Assembly (NCBI GenBank): GCA_017591395.1
Contig: WEDG01000734.1
Location: 1 to 64,000, forward strand
Reading direction: 5' to 3'
Source: Schistocephalus solidus
Lineage: Eukaryota > Platyhelminthes > Cestoda > Diphyllobothriidea > Diphyllobothriidae
DNA: 64,000 bases
Shown: positions 35,860-48,479 of the stretch, one piece after another
How positions within the stretch are numbered: position 1 is the stretch's first letter
How the letters are laid out: each line of letters opens with the position of its first letter
The notes under the pieces: generated by a model
The model's input: only the letters and a program-made list of their open reading frames with translations
Told to the model about the DNA's origin: nothing
The model's database searches: none
Made by a program: the position numbers and the translations under genes

Positions 35860-36262
35860 CCGTAATTTACAAAATCAAATGACAAATTTAGTACTGACTT
35901 ACATCTTCCAGATTCAGATTTGCCTACAAGTAATTCATTTCGATAAACCTTTAAAATAACTTCAATACAAATTGAAGAAAGCAACTTATAAAATGATAAA
36001 GAAGTCATATATTTGCAAATTTATATAATTTATAAAGCTATTGCACACAACGTTAATCCATCATTTACATAATCAAATGACAAATTCAGTACTGACTTAC
36101 ATTTTCCAGATTTAGTTCCGCCCACACGTAAGACACTCCGATAAACTCTTGAAATAACTTTAATAAAAATTGAAGAATGCAACTCATAAAGTGATATTGA
36201 AGTCAAATATTTGCAAAACTATAGAATAAATAAGGCTATTGCACACAACGTTAATCCATCAT
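35860..36262 (+). repeat. 198-bp tandem duplication
   Basis: CAAATGACAAATT occurs at 35876 and 36074. Both copies share TTAGTACTGACTTACAT-like, CCAGATT, CGATAAAC and GAAGTCA.ATATTTGCAAA stretches, and the end of copy 1 (GCACACAACGTTAATCCATC) recurs at the end of copy 2. It is diverged and lies just upstream of the large satellite but is not clearly part of its unit. Confidence 0.8.
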
Positions 36263-36745
36263 GTGTATAAGGACTCCATTATCAAATTGCCAATTTAAAA
36301 TTCTTGGACAGTGATTGATATAAAATAGAGTTCTAAAAATATAATGGCTATAAAAATGCTAAATATATTATTGTAACCTCCGATTTAGTAATAAAAAACA
36401 AAGAGAACTGAATCAAATACTTTGAGTAACTGAAACTTGGAAAATACGTAAACAGTGAGCTGCCAATAGTAGCCGGTCATTCCAAAGGATATATAATAAT
36501 TTTTCTTAAATCGACTTTAAAATACCAGAGCGTTATAAAGCATACTTAATTAAAATCCGTTACTTCACATGATAGAAGACGGATGGCAAAGTTGCATACA
36601 CATGAACTTTGAAAACCCTTTGGGGCAATTCCAAAACAGAACTCAGAAACAAAGTTAATGAACACAATGGAATTAAAAAAAATTATTTGTGATTCCATAA
36701 TTTTGGACTTTGGTTATTTAAAAATCAAAGACTTTGAATATAACT

Positions 36746-37931
36746 GATCAATTTCCATACTGGAAATGAAACGGTGGTCAGTGATAAAGTGACAGCAATT
36801 TAAGGCTCAAGGGTAACCATTATCGTAGTCCAGGTTGTATTCATTATTTGAACCAGCCAAAAAACAAGCGTTTTAGTTTTGCATAAAAGGCACCTTCTGA
36901 ATCCGGATTGAAACTTCGGAAAATAACTCAAAGATGTCATATAGGGGTATGGTAACTCACTTAGGGAGAACCTCATCTCATAAGCCTTCCCTACAATGTA
37001 AACAGCAGCGACCTGTTCTAGTGTTGGCCAAATAATTTTAAAAAATATATATTTAATTAACTTACAATTTAAGTCATACCTATTGCAATAACTGCCCATA
37101 TTGCTTCCTGCCTACACTGTTTTGTGAATCTGTGCTCCTGCACACCATTATTGGCCGTTACAATAACTATTTTTAAAAACGAAAAAGCAGAGTTAAGTTT
37201 CATCATTTTGGCAAATATGTTTTCCTCGAAGCCAGGTTAAATGACATTTCGTGCCAATGGTTAAATATCCCAAATAGAACATGCCCTCATATAAATATAG
37301 AAATTGGAACATCTGCTGAAAAATATCCAATTTAAATTTAAATTTTGCAATAAATGTTCATTGTGAACAAGTTTAATTTTAATGGGCTTATAAAATACAT
37401 GAAGCTTTTACATGTAAAGTTCGCAGCTGGACACCTCTAAGACGATTAGATCAGCATAAACATTAATTTTCACATTTCCATTATAGGGATATGCAGAAAA
37501 ATTGATAGATTTATTAAGATAGTACTGCTTTATCTGTGCTGATTATCTGATTGTGAAATCTAAAATGGCAGCAAAAAACATAGAGAACTGATTCAAATTA
37601 TTTCTAAGCCTGCAGCTTGATACTTACTTTTGCAGCGAGCTGCCTATTTTAAGTGGTCATTCCAAAGGATATTTAATAATTTTATCTTGAATTGAATAAG
37701 AAATACGATAGCGATATTAAGCGAACTTTAATTACATCAGCTTCTGGGCATAAGAGAAGACAGATATAAAATGTGCATAACTATGTACTACAAAAAACGT
37801 TTTTGACAATTTCGAAACAGAACTCAGCATCATAAATGTGGTGAACATAATTTAATTAAAATATTGTATTGGTGGTTCAAATCATTTTGAGCAGGGGTTT
37901 TTTTAATTTATCAACGTATTTGAATATAACT
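36746..37931 (+). repeat. Long satellite unit L1
   Basis: 1186 bases. It carries the extra segment (about 37010-37600) found only in long units. The leader ATG is lost (GGGTAACC in its place). Confidence 0.85.
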
Positions 37932-39125
37932 GATCAATATTCATGCAAGAAATGGAACAGTGGTCTGTAAATCATAGAAATATGAATTGGAGGCCCCATG
38001 TCAACCATTATCTTAATCCTCATTGTATTCATTATTAATGCCGACGACCAAACAAGCGTCATAATTTCGCATAAAAAGACACCTTCAAACTCCGTATACA
38101 AACTGCAAAAAATAACTTCATGAAATCAAAAGGTGTATCATTAATTACCTGGGGAAAGCTCAATCTCAGATCCATTACCTGCAATGTGCAAAAGCAGCCA
38201 TCAGAGGCCTGCAACTTCGAGCATGCTTCAACAGTGAGCTCCCCAGATTTGTCAGTCATTACAAAAAGCATATAATTATTTTATCTTGAATCAATTATGA
38301 AATACGAAAGCATTATAAAGCGAAATTTATTTTAATCAGCTTTCCATCTTAGAGACAATGTATGATAATCAATTATGACGATGAATTTTGAAATAAAATT
38401 TAGGGCAATTCCGAAACAGAACTCAGCATCATACAGTTAGTTAACAAAATATAATAAGAATATTTTATTTGCGATTCCGTAATTTGAGGCAGTGGTTTTC
38501 AATATATATCAAAGTCTTTCAAAACAACTGCTCAATATTCATGCAGAAAATGTAACAGTGGTCTGCGAATCACTGGGACATCAATTGGATGCCCCAATGC
38601 AACTATTATCTTTATCCTGATTTTATTCACTACTAATGCCAACAAACACACAAGTTTCAAAATGTCTCATAAAAAGAAACTTCCGAATTCGCATGGAAAC
38701 TTCAAAAAAATAAATACAAGAACTCAGAAGAGGTATGATCACTAACGCTGGGTGGGATCAAACTTAGTTGTATTTCCTGCAATGTGTAAAAGCAGCGATC
38801 AGTGGCCTGCAACTTTGGGCTTTCTTCAAAAGTGGGCTTCCCATTTTTTCAGTCAACAAACAGGGTGTTGATTAATTTTATTTTATTTCGATAAGAAATT
38901 AGAGAGCATTATAAATCGAACTGTAATTTAATCACCTTTCCGCATTAGAGAAAATGAATGACAAATTTGCATGACAATATACTTTGAAAAACCTTTAAGT
39001 GCAATTCCTAAACAGAACTCATCATCATTCAGTGTGTGAACAAAATATAATTACAATATTGTTATTTGCCATTCCATCATTTTGAGCAGTTGTGTTTTTA
39101 TATATCAAAGTATTTGAATATAACT
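37932..39125 (+). repeat. Satellite A-B dimer 1
   Basis: A unit 37932-38529 and B unit 38530-39125. A is recognised by AAAGACACCTTCAAACTCC and GCCATCAGAGGCCTGCAAC; B by AAAGAAACTTCCGAATTCGC and GCGATCAGTGGCCTGCAAC. Confidence 0.9.
37998..38123 (+). CDS. Leader-type micro-ORF in satellite A unit (41 aa)
   Basis: Starts MSTIILILIVFIIN, a hydrophobic run of signal-peptide type, then ADDQTSVIISHKKTPSNS, and stops at TGA just before a donor-like AAAAGGTGTAT. No evidence of expression. It may be an exon relic or chance retention in a repeat. Confidence 0.3.
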   Translation: MSTIILILIVFIINADDQTSVIISHKKTPSNSVYKLQKITS

Positions 39126-40310
39126 GATCAATATTCATGCAGGAAATGGAACAGTGGTCTTTGTATCATCAAGATATCAATTGGAGGCCCCATGTCAACC
39201 ACTATATTAATACTGATTGTATTGATTATTAATGCCAACAAAGTAACAAGTGTCAAAATGTCGTAAAAAATACACTTCCGAATGCACATGGAAACTTAAA
39301 AAAACTGCAAGAAGTCAGAAGGGGTATAATTAATAACCTGGGAAGGGCTCTATCTCAGATGCATTTCCTACAATGTGCAAAAGCAGCGATTGTTTCTATT
39401 TTTGACCAAAAGCAGTTTAAAATTTATAAATATATTTAATTTAAGTATAAAATCATATCAACGGCCAAAACCTGCCCAACCCGCTGCCTTCTTGCATTGT
39501 TCTGTGAATCTGTGCTACTGCTCTCTATTCGTGGACGTAACAATACTTATTTTTGTAGACGAACAAGCATAGTTCAGTTTGGTCTTTTTGGCCAAAAGAG
39601 CTTCCTTCAAGCCAGATAAAATAACATTTTTTCCAATGATTAACTATCCGAAATAGACTAAAGCCTTCCACATAGTATAGAAATTTTAATATTTGCTAAA
39701 AAAATATTCAATTTAAATTAAAATTTTACAATTACATAGAAATGTGAGAGAGGCTTTTTTTAAATAAGCGCATTCAATTCATAAAGATATTACATTTAAA
39801 GTTCGCACGTAGGTCCATCTAGACGATTTTTACAGTATTACCAAGAATAATGACGTTTCCATAATCGGTAAAAGGTTGACAAATGATAGATTCTTCGAGA
39901 TAATCCTGCGAAAACATTAAAAAATGATCAGATTCTGACCTCTGATTTAACAATGAAATACATCGAAAACTAAATAAAAACATTTTCTATGCCTGCAGTA
40001 TTGAACATACTTAAAACGTGAGCTGTCAAGGTTTGTCGGCCATTACAAATGCGTGATAGTAAATTTTATCTTGAATCGATTATGAAATACGAAAGCGTTA
40101 TAAAGCAAACTTTAATTAAATCAACTTCTTGACATAAGAGAAGATGGATGACAAAGTTGCATAATTTGTACTTCGAAAAACTTTATTGACAATTCCGAAA
40201 CAGAACACAGCATCATAAATTTGTGAACAAAATTTAATTAAAATATTTTATTTTGTTTTCAATCATTTTGGGCAGTTGGTATTTATATATAAAATACCTT
40301 GAAGATATCT
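39126..40310 (+). repeat. Long satellite unit L2
   Basis: 1185 bases. The extra segment starts at TTGTTTCTATTTTTGACC (about 39389) and ends near CATTTTCTATGCCTGC. Its first half is almost the same as that of L3 at 45069. Confidence 0.9.
39192..39266 (+). CDS. Leader-type micro-ORF in L2 (24 aa)
   Basis: MSTTILILIVLIINAN then KVTSVKMS and a stop. A single base difference from the L3 copy (TCGTAA against TCGTCAACA) ends it early. Confidence 0.3.
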   Translation: MSTTILILIVLIINANKVTSVKMS

Positions 40311-40375
40311 TATCAATATTCATGGTGTCAATGTGACCATGGTCGGTAAATCATCGGACATCAATTTGAGGCTCC

Positions 40376-40501
40376 ATGTCAACCATTATCTTAATCCTGA
40401 TTTTATTCATTATTAATGCCAACGAACAAACATGCGTCATAATTTCGCATACAAAGACACCTTCAAACTCTGGATACAAACTTCAAAAAATATCTTCATG
40501 A
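40376..40501 (+). CDS. Leader-type micro-ORF in satellite A unit (41 aa)
   Basis: MSTIILILILFIINANEQTC type reading with the same 41-codon length as the 37998 and 42777 copies. The donor-like site after it reads GGGATAT, so it is broken here. Confidence 0.25.
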   Translation: MSTIILILILFIINANEQTCVIISHTKTPSNSGYKLQKISS

Positions 40502-42776
40502 AATCAAAAGGGATATCGTTTCTTACTTGGGGTGAGCTCAATCTCAGATCCATAACCTGCAATGTGCAAAAGCAGCGAGCAGAGGACTGCAACATTGTAA
40601 GCATTCTTCATAAGTGAGCTGCCCAGTCTTTGTCAGTCATAACAAAGGGTATATAATAATTTAATCTTGAATCGATTATGAATTACGATTGCAATATAAA
40701 GCGATCTTAAATTTAATCAGCTTTCCGCAATAAAGAAAATGTTTGACTTTTAAGCAAATTGATGTTCTTTGCTTAACATTAAGCGCAATTCCGAAAGAAA
40801 ACTCATATTCATACAGTTTGTGAAAAAATATAATTAAAATATAGGCAGATTAATTTGATTTTATTTGCGATTCCATCATTTTGGGCAGTGGTTATAAATA
40901 TATCAAAGTCTTTAAAAACAACTGATCAATATTCATGCAGAAAATGTAACAGTGGTCTGCGAATCACCGGGACATCAATAGGATGCCCCATGTAAACCAT
41001 TATCTTTACCCTGATTTCATTCACTACTAATGCCTACAAACACACGTCAAAATGTTGCATAAAAAGAAACTTCCGAATTCGCATGGAAACTTCAAAAAAA
41101 TAAATGCAAGAACTCAGAAGAGGTATGATCACTAACGCTGGGTGGGCTCAATCTCAGTTGCATTTCCTGCAATGGGCAAAAGCAGCGATCAGTGGCCTGC
41201 AACTTTGGGCTTTCTTTAAAAGTGAGCTACCCAGTTTTTTAGACATTAAAAAGGGTATAAAATAATTTTATCTTATATCTTTTCTTTAAACATAAGAGCG
41301 TTATAAGGCGAACTTTAATTTTATCAGCTTTTTCACATTAAAAAAAATGTATGACAAATTTGGATGACAATATAGTTTTAAAAAATTTAAGTTCAATTCC
41401 TAAACAAAACTCATCATCATTCAGTGTGTGAACAAAATATAATTTAAATATTGTTATTTGCCATTCCATCATTTTGAGCAGTGGTGTTTTATATATCAAA
41501 GTATTTGAATATAACTGATCAATATTCATGCAGCAACTGTACCAGTGGTCTGTGAATCATTGGGATGCAAATTGGGGGCCCCATTTCAACCATTACCTCA
41601 ATCCGCATTGTATTCATTATTAATGCCAACGAACAAACAAGCGTCATCATTTCGCATAAAAAGACACCTTCAAACTCCGGATACAAAGTGCAAAAAATAA
41701 CTGCATAAAGTCAAAAGGGGTATCGTTAATTACCTGGGGAGGGCTCAATCTCAGCTTCACTACCTGCAATGTGCAAAAGCAGCCATCAGAGGCCTGCAAC
41801 TTCGAGCTTTCCATAAAAGTGAGCTCCCCAGATTTGCCAGTCATTTTAAAAAGCATATAATTATTTTATCTTGAATTGATTATGAAATACGAGAGCATTA
41901 TAAAGATAAATTTATTTTAATCAGCTTACCACATTAGAGACAATGTATGATTATCAAGTATGACGATGAATTTTGAATAAAATAAAGGGCAATTCCGAAA
42001 CAGAACTCAGCATCATACAGCTAGTTAACAAAAATATAAAAAGAATATTTTATTTGCGATTGTGTAATTTTGGGCAGTGGTTTTCAATATATATCAAAGT
42101 CTTTTAAAAACAGCTGATCAATATTCATGCAGGAAATGTAACTGTGGTCTGCGAATCCCCGGGACATCAATTGGATGCCCCATGCCAACCATTATCTTTA
42201 TCCTGATTTTTCTTCACTACTAATGCAAACAAACACACAAGTGTCAAAATGTTGCAGAAAAAGAAACTTCTGATTTCGCCTGGAAACTTCAAAAAAATAA
42301 CTGCAAGAAGTCAGAAGAGGTATGATCTCTAAGGCTGGGTGGGCTCAATCTCAGTTGCATTTCCTGCAATGGGCAAAAGCAGCGATCAGTGGCCTGCAAC
42401 TTTGGGCTTTCTTCAAAAGTGAGCTACTAATTTTTAGACATTAAAAAGGGTATAAAATAATTTTATCTTATATCTTTCATGAAATATAAGAGCGTCTTTA
42501 AAGCGAACTTTAATTTAATCAGCTTTTTCACATTCGATAAAATGTATGACAAATTTGGATGACGATGTTCTTTGAAAAACTTTAAGTGCAATTTCTAAAC
42601 AAAACTCATCATCATTCAGTGTGTGAACAAAATATAATTTAAATATTGTTATTTGCCATTCCATCATTTTGAGCAGTGGTGTTTTATATATCAAATTTTT
42701 TGAATATAACTGATCAATATTCATGCAGCAACTGTACCAGTGGTCTGTGAATCATTGGGATGCAAATTGGGGCCCC

Positions 42777-42902
42777 ATGTCAACCATTACCTTAATCCTC
42801 ATTGTATTCATTATTAATGCCAACGAACAAACAAGCGTCATCATTTCGCATAAAAAGACACCTTCAAACTCCGGATACAAACTGCAAAAAATAACTTCAT
42901 GA
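42777..42902 (+). CDS. Leader-type micro-ORF in satellite A unit (41 aa)
   Basis: MSTITLILIVFIINANEQTS, then a Lys/Ser/Pro-rich stretch, same stop as the other A copies, followed by AAAAGGTGTAT. Confidence 0.3.
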   Translation: MSTITLILIVFIINANEQTSVIISHKKTPSNSGYKLQKITS

Positions 42903-43956
42903 AATCAAAAGGTGTATCATTAATTACCTGGGGAGGGCTCAATCTCAGATCCATTACCTGCAATGTGCAAAAGCAGCCATCAGAGGCCTGCAACTTCAAG
43001 CATTCTTTAACATTGAGCTCCCCAGATTTGTCAGTCATTACAAAAAGCATATAATTATTTTATCTTGAATAGATTATGAAATACGAGAGCATTATAAAGC
43101 GAAATTTATTTTAATCAGCTTTCCACATTAGAGACAATGTATGATTATCAATTATGCCGATGAATTTTGAAAACAATTAAGGGCAATTCCGAAACAGAAT
43201 TCAAAATCTTACAGCTAGTTAACAAAATATAAAAAGAATATTTTATTTGCGATTGCGTAATTTTAGGCAGTGGTTTTTAATATATATCAAAGTCTTTGGA
43301 AACAACTGATCACTATTCATGCAGGAAATGTAACAGTGGTCTGCGAATCACCGGGACATTAATTTGATGCCCCGTGTCAACCATTATCTTAATCCTGATT
43401 TTATTCACTACTAATGCCAACAAACAAACAAGTGTCAAAATGTCACACTCCAAAAAACAAACTTCCGAATTCGCATGGAAACTTCAAAAAAATAACTGCA
43501 AGAAGTCAGAAGAGGTATGATCTCTAAGGCTGGGTGGGCTCAATCTCAGTTGCATTTCCTGCGATCAGTGGCCTGCAACTTTGGGCTTTCTTTATAAGTG
43601 AGCTTCCTAGTTTTTTAGACATTAAAAAGGGTATATAATAATTTTATCTTATATCTTTTATGAAATATAAGAGCGTTATAAGGCCAACTTTAATTTAATC
43701 ACCTTTCCGCATTAGAGAAAATGAATGACAAATTTGCATGACAATATACTTTGAAAACCTTTAAGTGCAATTCCTAAACAGAACTCACAATCATTCAGTG
43801 TGTGAACAAAATATAATTACAATATTGTTATTTGCCATTTTATCATTTTGAGCAGTGGTTTTTTATATATCAAAGTATTTGAATATAACTGATCAATATT
43901 CATGCAGGAAATGGAACAGTGGTCTTTGTATCATCAAGATATCAATTGGAGGCCCC

Positions 43957-44073
43957 ATGTCAACCACTATATTAATACTGATTGTATTGATTATTAATGC
44001 CAACGAACAAACAAGCGTTATAATTTCGCATAGCAAGACACCTTCAAACTCGGATACAAACTTCAAAAAATAA
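43957..44073 (+). CDS. Leader-type micro-ORF in recombinant A unit (38 aa)
   Basis: The leader is of L type (MSTTILILIVLIINAN) but the rest is A type (EQTSVIISHSKTPSNSDTN). A one-base deletion shifts the end to NFKK and a stop. Confidence 0.3.
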   Translation: MSTTILILIVLIINANEQTSVIISHSKTPSNSDTNFKK

Positions 44074-45134
44074 CTTCATGCAGTCAAAAGGGGTATCGTT
44101 AATTACCTGGGGAGGGCTCAATCTCAGCTTCACTACCTGCAATGTGCAAAATCAGCCATCAGAGGCCTGCAACTTCGAGCATTCTTTAAAAATGAGCTCC
44201 CCAGATTTAACAGTCATTACAAAAAGCATATAATTATTTTATCTTGAATCGATTATGAAATACGAGAGCATTATAAAGCGAAATTTATTTTAATCAGCTT
44301 TCCACATTACTGATTATGTATGATTATAAATTATGCCGATAAATTTTAAAAACAATTAAGGGCAATTCCGAAACAGAACTCAAAATCATACAGCTAGTTA
44401 ACAAAATATAAAAAGAATATTTTATTTGCGATTGCGTAATTTGAGGCAGTGGTTTTTAATATATATCAAAGTCTTTGAAAACAACTGATCACTATTCATG
44501 CAGGAAATGTAACAGTGGTCTGCGAATCACCGGGACATCAATTTGATGCCCCGTGTCAACCATTATCTTAATCCTGATTTTATTCACTACTAATGCCAAC
44601 AAACAAACAAGTGTCAAAATGTCACACTCCAAAAAAGAAACTTCCGAATTCGCATGGAAACTTCAAAAAAATAACTGCAAGAAGTCAGAAGAGGTATGAT
44701 CTCTAAGGCTGGGTGGGCTCAATCTCAGTTGCATTTCCTGCGATCAGTGGCCTGCAACTTTGGGCTTTCTTTATAAGTGAGCTTCCTAGTTTTTTAGACA
44801 TTAAAAAGGGTATATAATAATTTCATCTTATATCTTTTATGAATTATAAGAGCGTTATAAGGCCAACTTTAATTTAATCACCTTTCCGCATTAGAGAAAA
44901 TGAATGACAAATTTGCATGACAATATACTTTGAAAACCTTAAGTGCAATTCCTAAACAGAACTCATCATCATTCAGTGTGTGAACAAAATATAATTACAA
45001 TATTGTTATTTGCCATTTTATCATTTTGAGCAGTGGTTTTTTATATATCAAAGTATTTGAATATAACTGATCAATATTCATGCAGGAAATGGAACAGTGG
45101 TCTTTGTATCATCAAGATATCAATTGGAGGCTTC

Positions 45135-45383
45135 ATGTCAACCACTATATTAATACTGATTGTATTGATTATTAATGCCAACAAAGTAACAAGTGTCAAA
45201 ATGTCGTCAACAAATACACCTCCGAATGCACATGGAAACTTAAAAAAACTGCAAGAAGTCAGAAGGGGTATGGTTAATAACCTGGGGAGGGCTCTATCTC
45301 AGATGCATTTCCTACAATGTGCAAAAGCAGCGATTGTTTCTATTTTTGACCAAAAGCAGTTTAAAATTTATAAATATATTTAA
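45135..45383 (+). CDS. Longest leader ORF of the satellite (82 aa), L3 unit
   Basis: From ATG 45135 the frame reads MSTTILILIVLIINANKVTS, then a basic region (GNLKKLQEVRRGMVNNLGR) and ALSQMHFLQCAKAAIVSIF, ending at 45383. It crosses the donor-like GGGGTATGG without a stop. A signal peptide with cleavage near the N-A-N is plausible by composition. No family recognised. The frame also extends upstream to 45033 without need. Confidence 0.35.
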   Translation: MSTTILILIVLIINANKVTSVKMSSTNTPPNAHGNLKKLQEVRRGMVNNLGRALSQMHFLQCAKAAIVSIFDQKQFKIYKYI

Positions 45384-46377
45384 TTTTAGTATAAAGTCAT
45401 ATCAACGGCCAAACCTGCCCAACCCGCTTCCTTCTTGCATTGTTCTGTGAATCTGTGCTACTGCTCTCTATTCGTAGACGTAACAATAAGTATTTTCTAG
45501 ACGAACAAACATAGTTCAGTTGTGGTCTTTTTGGCCAAAAGTGCTTCCTCAAAGCCAGATAAAATGACATGTTTTCCAATGATTAGCTATATCAAGTAGA
45601 ATAAGATCTTCCTAATAGTATAGGAATTTTAATAAGTGCTGAAAAAATATTATATTTAAGTTAAATTTTTTAATTACTTTTAAATGTGAAAGAGGTTTTA
45701 TTTAAATAAACTTATTCAATTTTTAAAGCTATTACATTTTAACTCTGCTGGTGGGTCCATCTAGACGACTCAAACAGCATTACCAGAATTTTGACGTTTC
45801 AATGATAAGCAAATATGCGAACAAGTGATAGATTGTTCAATATACAACAGCAAACAGTAAAAATGATCTGATTCTGACCTCTGGTTTAACGATGAACAAC
45901 ATCAAATACTAGATGAAATCATTTTCTATGCCAGCAGTTTGGAACATTTTTAAACAGTGGGTTGTTCAGGTTTGTCCGCCATTACAAAGGGTACATAATA
46001 ATTTTATCTTATATCGATTATGAAATACGAGAGCGTTATGAAGTACACTTTAATTTAATCAGATACTTCGCATAAGAGAAAATGGGTGACAAACTTGCAT
46101 AACGATGTACTTTGAAAAACTTAAAGTGCAATTCTATAATTAAATCAGCTACATTGCATGAGCGTAGATGGATGACAAATTTTCATAACAATATACTTTT
46201 AAATCCTTTAAGGTTAATCCTGAATGAGAACTGAAAATCATAGTTAATGAACACAATTTAATAAAAATACTGTATTTTGGATCTGTCATTTTGGGTTTCG
46301 GTTTATTTATATATAAAAACCGTAATTATAACATATGAATATTCATGTAGGAAATATGACTGCTCCATTTAGGCTCC

Positions 46378-46455
46378 ATGTCAACTATTACCTTAATCTT
46401 GATTGTATTCATTACTTATGCCAACAAACAAACCAGCGTCATAATTTCGAATTAA
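46378..46455 (+). CDS. Leader-type micro-ORF in L4 (25 aa)
   Basis: MSTITLILIVFITYANKQTS then VIISN and stop. The donor-like AGAAGGTGTATGG follows downstream but is not in an open frame with it. Confidence 0.25.
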   Translation: MSTITLILIVFITYANKQTSVIISN

Positions 46456-47504
46456 AAGACACCTTTCGAATCTGGAGTGAACCTTAAAAAAATAACTGCA
46501 AGAAGTCAGAAGGTGTATGGTAACGTACCCGAGGAGGGCAGAATCTCAGGTGCCTTTTCTAAAATGTGCAAAAGCAGCGATACTTTCAATTCTTCGTCAA
46601 AAGGAGTATAAAATTAAAACCTTTATTTAGTTATGTAATAAGTCATATCTACGGCTATTTCTGCCTATAGCGCTTCCTTTTTACAGTTTTGTATATCTGT
46701 GCTATTGCCTTCTATTCGTTGACTTGGTCACTCTGACCAAGAGAGGTTAATCAAAGCCAGGAAAAATTAACATTCTTCCAATGACTAATCATCTTAAATA
46801 GAATAACCCTTCCCAATAATATAGAAATTTGAATATATGATAAAACAATATTCAATTTAACCTAACATTTTGCAAATATTTTCTATTTTAAAGAGCTTTA
46901 TGTTATTGTTTTTATTAAATTCATGAAGATTTTACATTAAAAGTTTACAGGTAGGTCCATCAAGACGATAAAAACAGCATTACTAAGAATTATGACTTTT
47001 CCATAATAAAGAAATCGAGAGAAATTGATAGAATCGTTGAGATACAACTGCTTAAACGGTGAGGGTAATCTGACTGTGACCTCTGATTTTAGCGAAAAAC
47101 AACATCAAAAACTAGATCAAAACATTTTCTAAAACTGCAAATTGGAAAATATTTAAACAGTCAGCTGCCAAATTTGGTCGGTCATTACAAAGGGTATATA
47201 ATAATTGTATCTTGAATCGCTTATGAAATACCAGAGCATTAAAACGCTTTCTATAATTAAATTAGCTACTTCGCATGAGAGAAGATGGATGACAAATTTT
47301 CATAGCATTGTACTTTGAAATCATTAAAGGGCAATTCAGAAACAGAACTCAGAATAATATAGTTAGTGAACACAACATTATTAAAATATTGTATTTTGGG
47401 TTCCGTCATATTGAATAAGATTAATTTATATACCAAACTGATAAATATTCATGTTGGAAATACAACTGTGGTGCGTGAAACACCGGACATAAATTTGAGG
47501 CTCC

Positions 47505-47606
47505 ATGTCAACCATTATCTTATTCCTGATTGTACTCATTATTAATGCCAACAAACAAACAAGCGTCATATTTTTGCATAAAAAGACACCTTCCGAATCT
47601 GGCTGA
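47505..47606 (+). CDS. Leader-type micro-ORF in L5 (33 aa)
   Basis: MSTIILFLIVLIINANKQTS followed by VIFLHKKTPSESG and a stop. The donor-like site here is altered to GGGGCATGG. Confidence 0.25.
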   Translation: MSTIILFLIVLIINANKQTSVIFLHKKTPSESG

Positions 47607-48479
47607 AAACTTCAAAAATATAACTGCAAGACTTTAGAAGGGGCATGGTAACTAACCTGTGGAGAGCTCAATTTCAGGTTTCTTTTCTAAAATGTGCAAA
47701 AGCAGCGATCGTTTCTATTCTTGACCAAAAGCAGTTAAAGATTTTTAATTTATTTTAATAACGTATTAAATCATATCTACGACCATACCTTCCCATACTG
47801 CTTCCTTCTTATAATGTTTTGAGAATCTGTGCTATTGCCCTTTATGCGTTGACGAAACAATTATTATTTTCTAAAGACGAACAAGCATAGTTTAGTGTAG
47901 TCTCTTTGGTCAAGAGAGGTTCCTCAAAGCCAGGAAAAATGAATTTTCTTTCAATGATTAATTATCTCAAGAAGAATAAGGCCTTCTTAATAATATAGGC
48001 ATTTGTATATATGCTGATAAAATATTCAATTAAATTTTTTTTGCGATTCCTCCTTATTCTGAACATATGAATTGTTAATAAGCTTATCAAATTCATAAAG
48101 CTTTTAAATTTAAAAATCGCACGTAGGCTGACCTAGACGATAAGAACAGCATTATTTAGAGTTATGACTTTTCCAGAATCGGAAAATGGAGAAAGTTTGA
48201 CAGCTATGTTAAGATATAACTGCTAAAGCAGTAAAGATGATCTGATTTAGACCTCTGAATAAGCGATAAACAACATCGAGAACTAGATCAAAACATTTTC
48301 TACCCCTGCAACTTGAAACATACTAAAACTGTGAGCTGCTCAGGTTTGGCATTCATTACAAAGGGCATATAATAATTTAATCATGAATCAATAAACAAAT
48401 ACGAGAGCCTTGTAAAACATGATTAAATTTAAAAAGCCTCTTCGACTGAAAGATCATGGATGAGCAATTTGCATAATCA

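Larger units (their letters stand above)
40311..45068 (+). repeat. Four successive A-B dimers
   Basis: Dimers 40311-41516, 41517-42711, 42712-43890 and 43891-45068 (1206, 1195, 1179, 1178 bases). Strict alternation makes this a higher-order repeat. The last two B units share a deletion, reading TTTCCTGCGATCAGTGG without the usual AATGGGCAAAAGCA, and are otherwise nearly the same, so that pair duplicated last. Confidence 0.9.

Noticed and set aside
45033..45134. Start of the 82-aa satellite ORF at the upstream start codon
   Set aside because: The upstream part is the marker repeat region and lowers the resemblance to a secreted protein; the internal ATG at 45135 is the position conserved across units.
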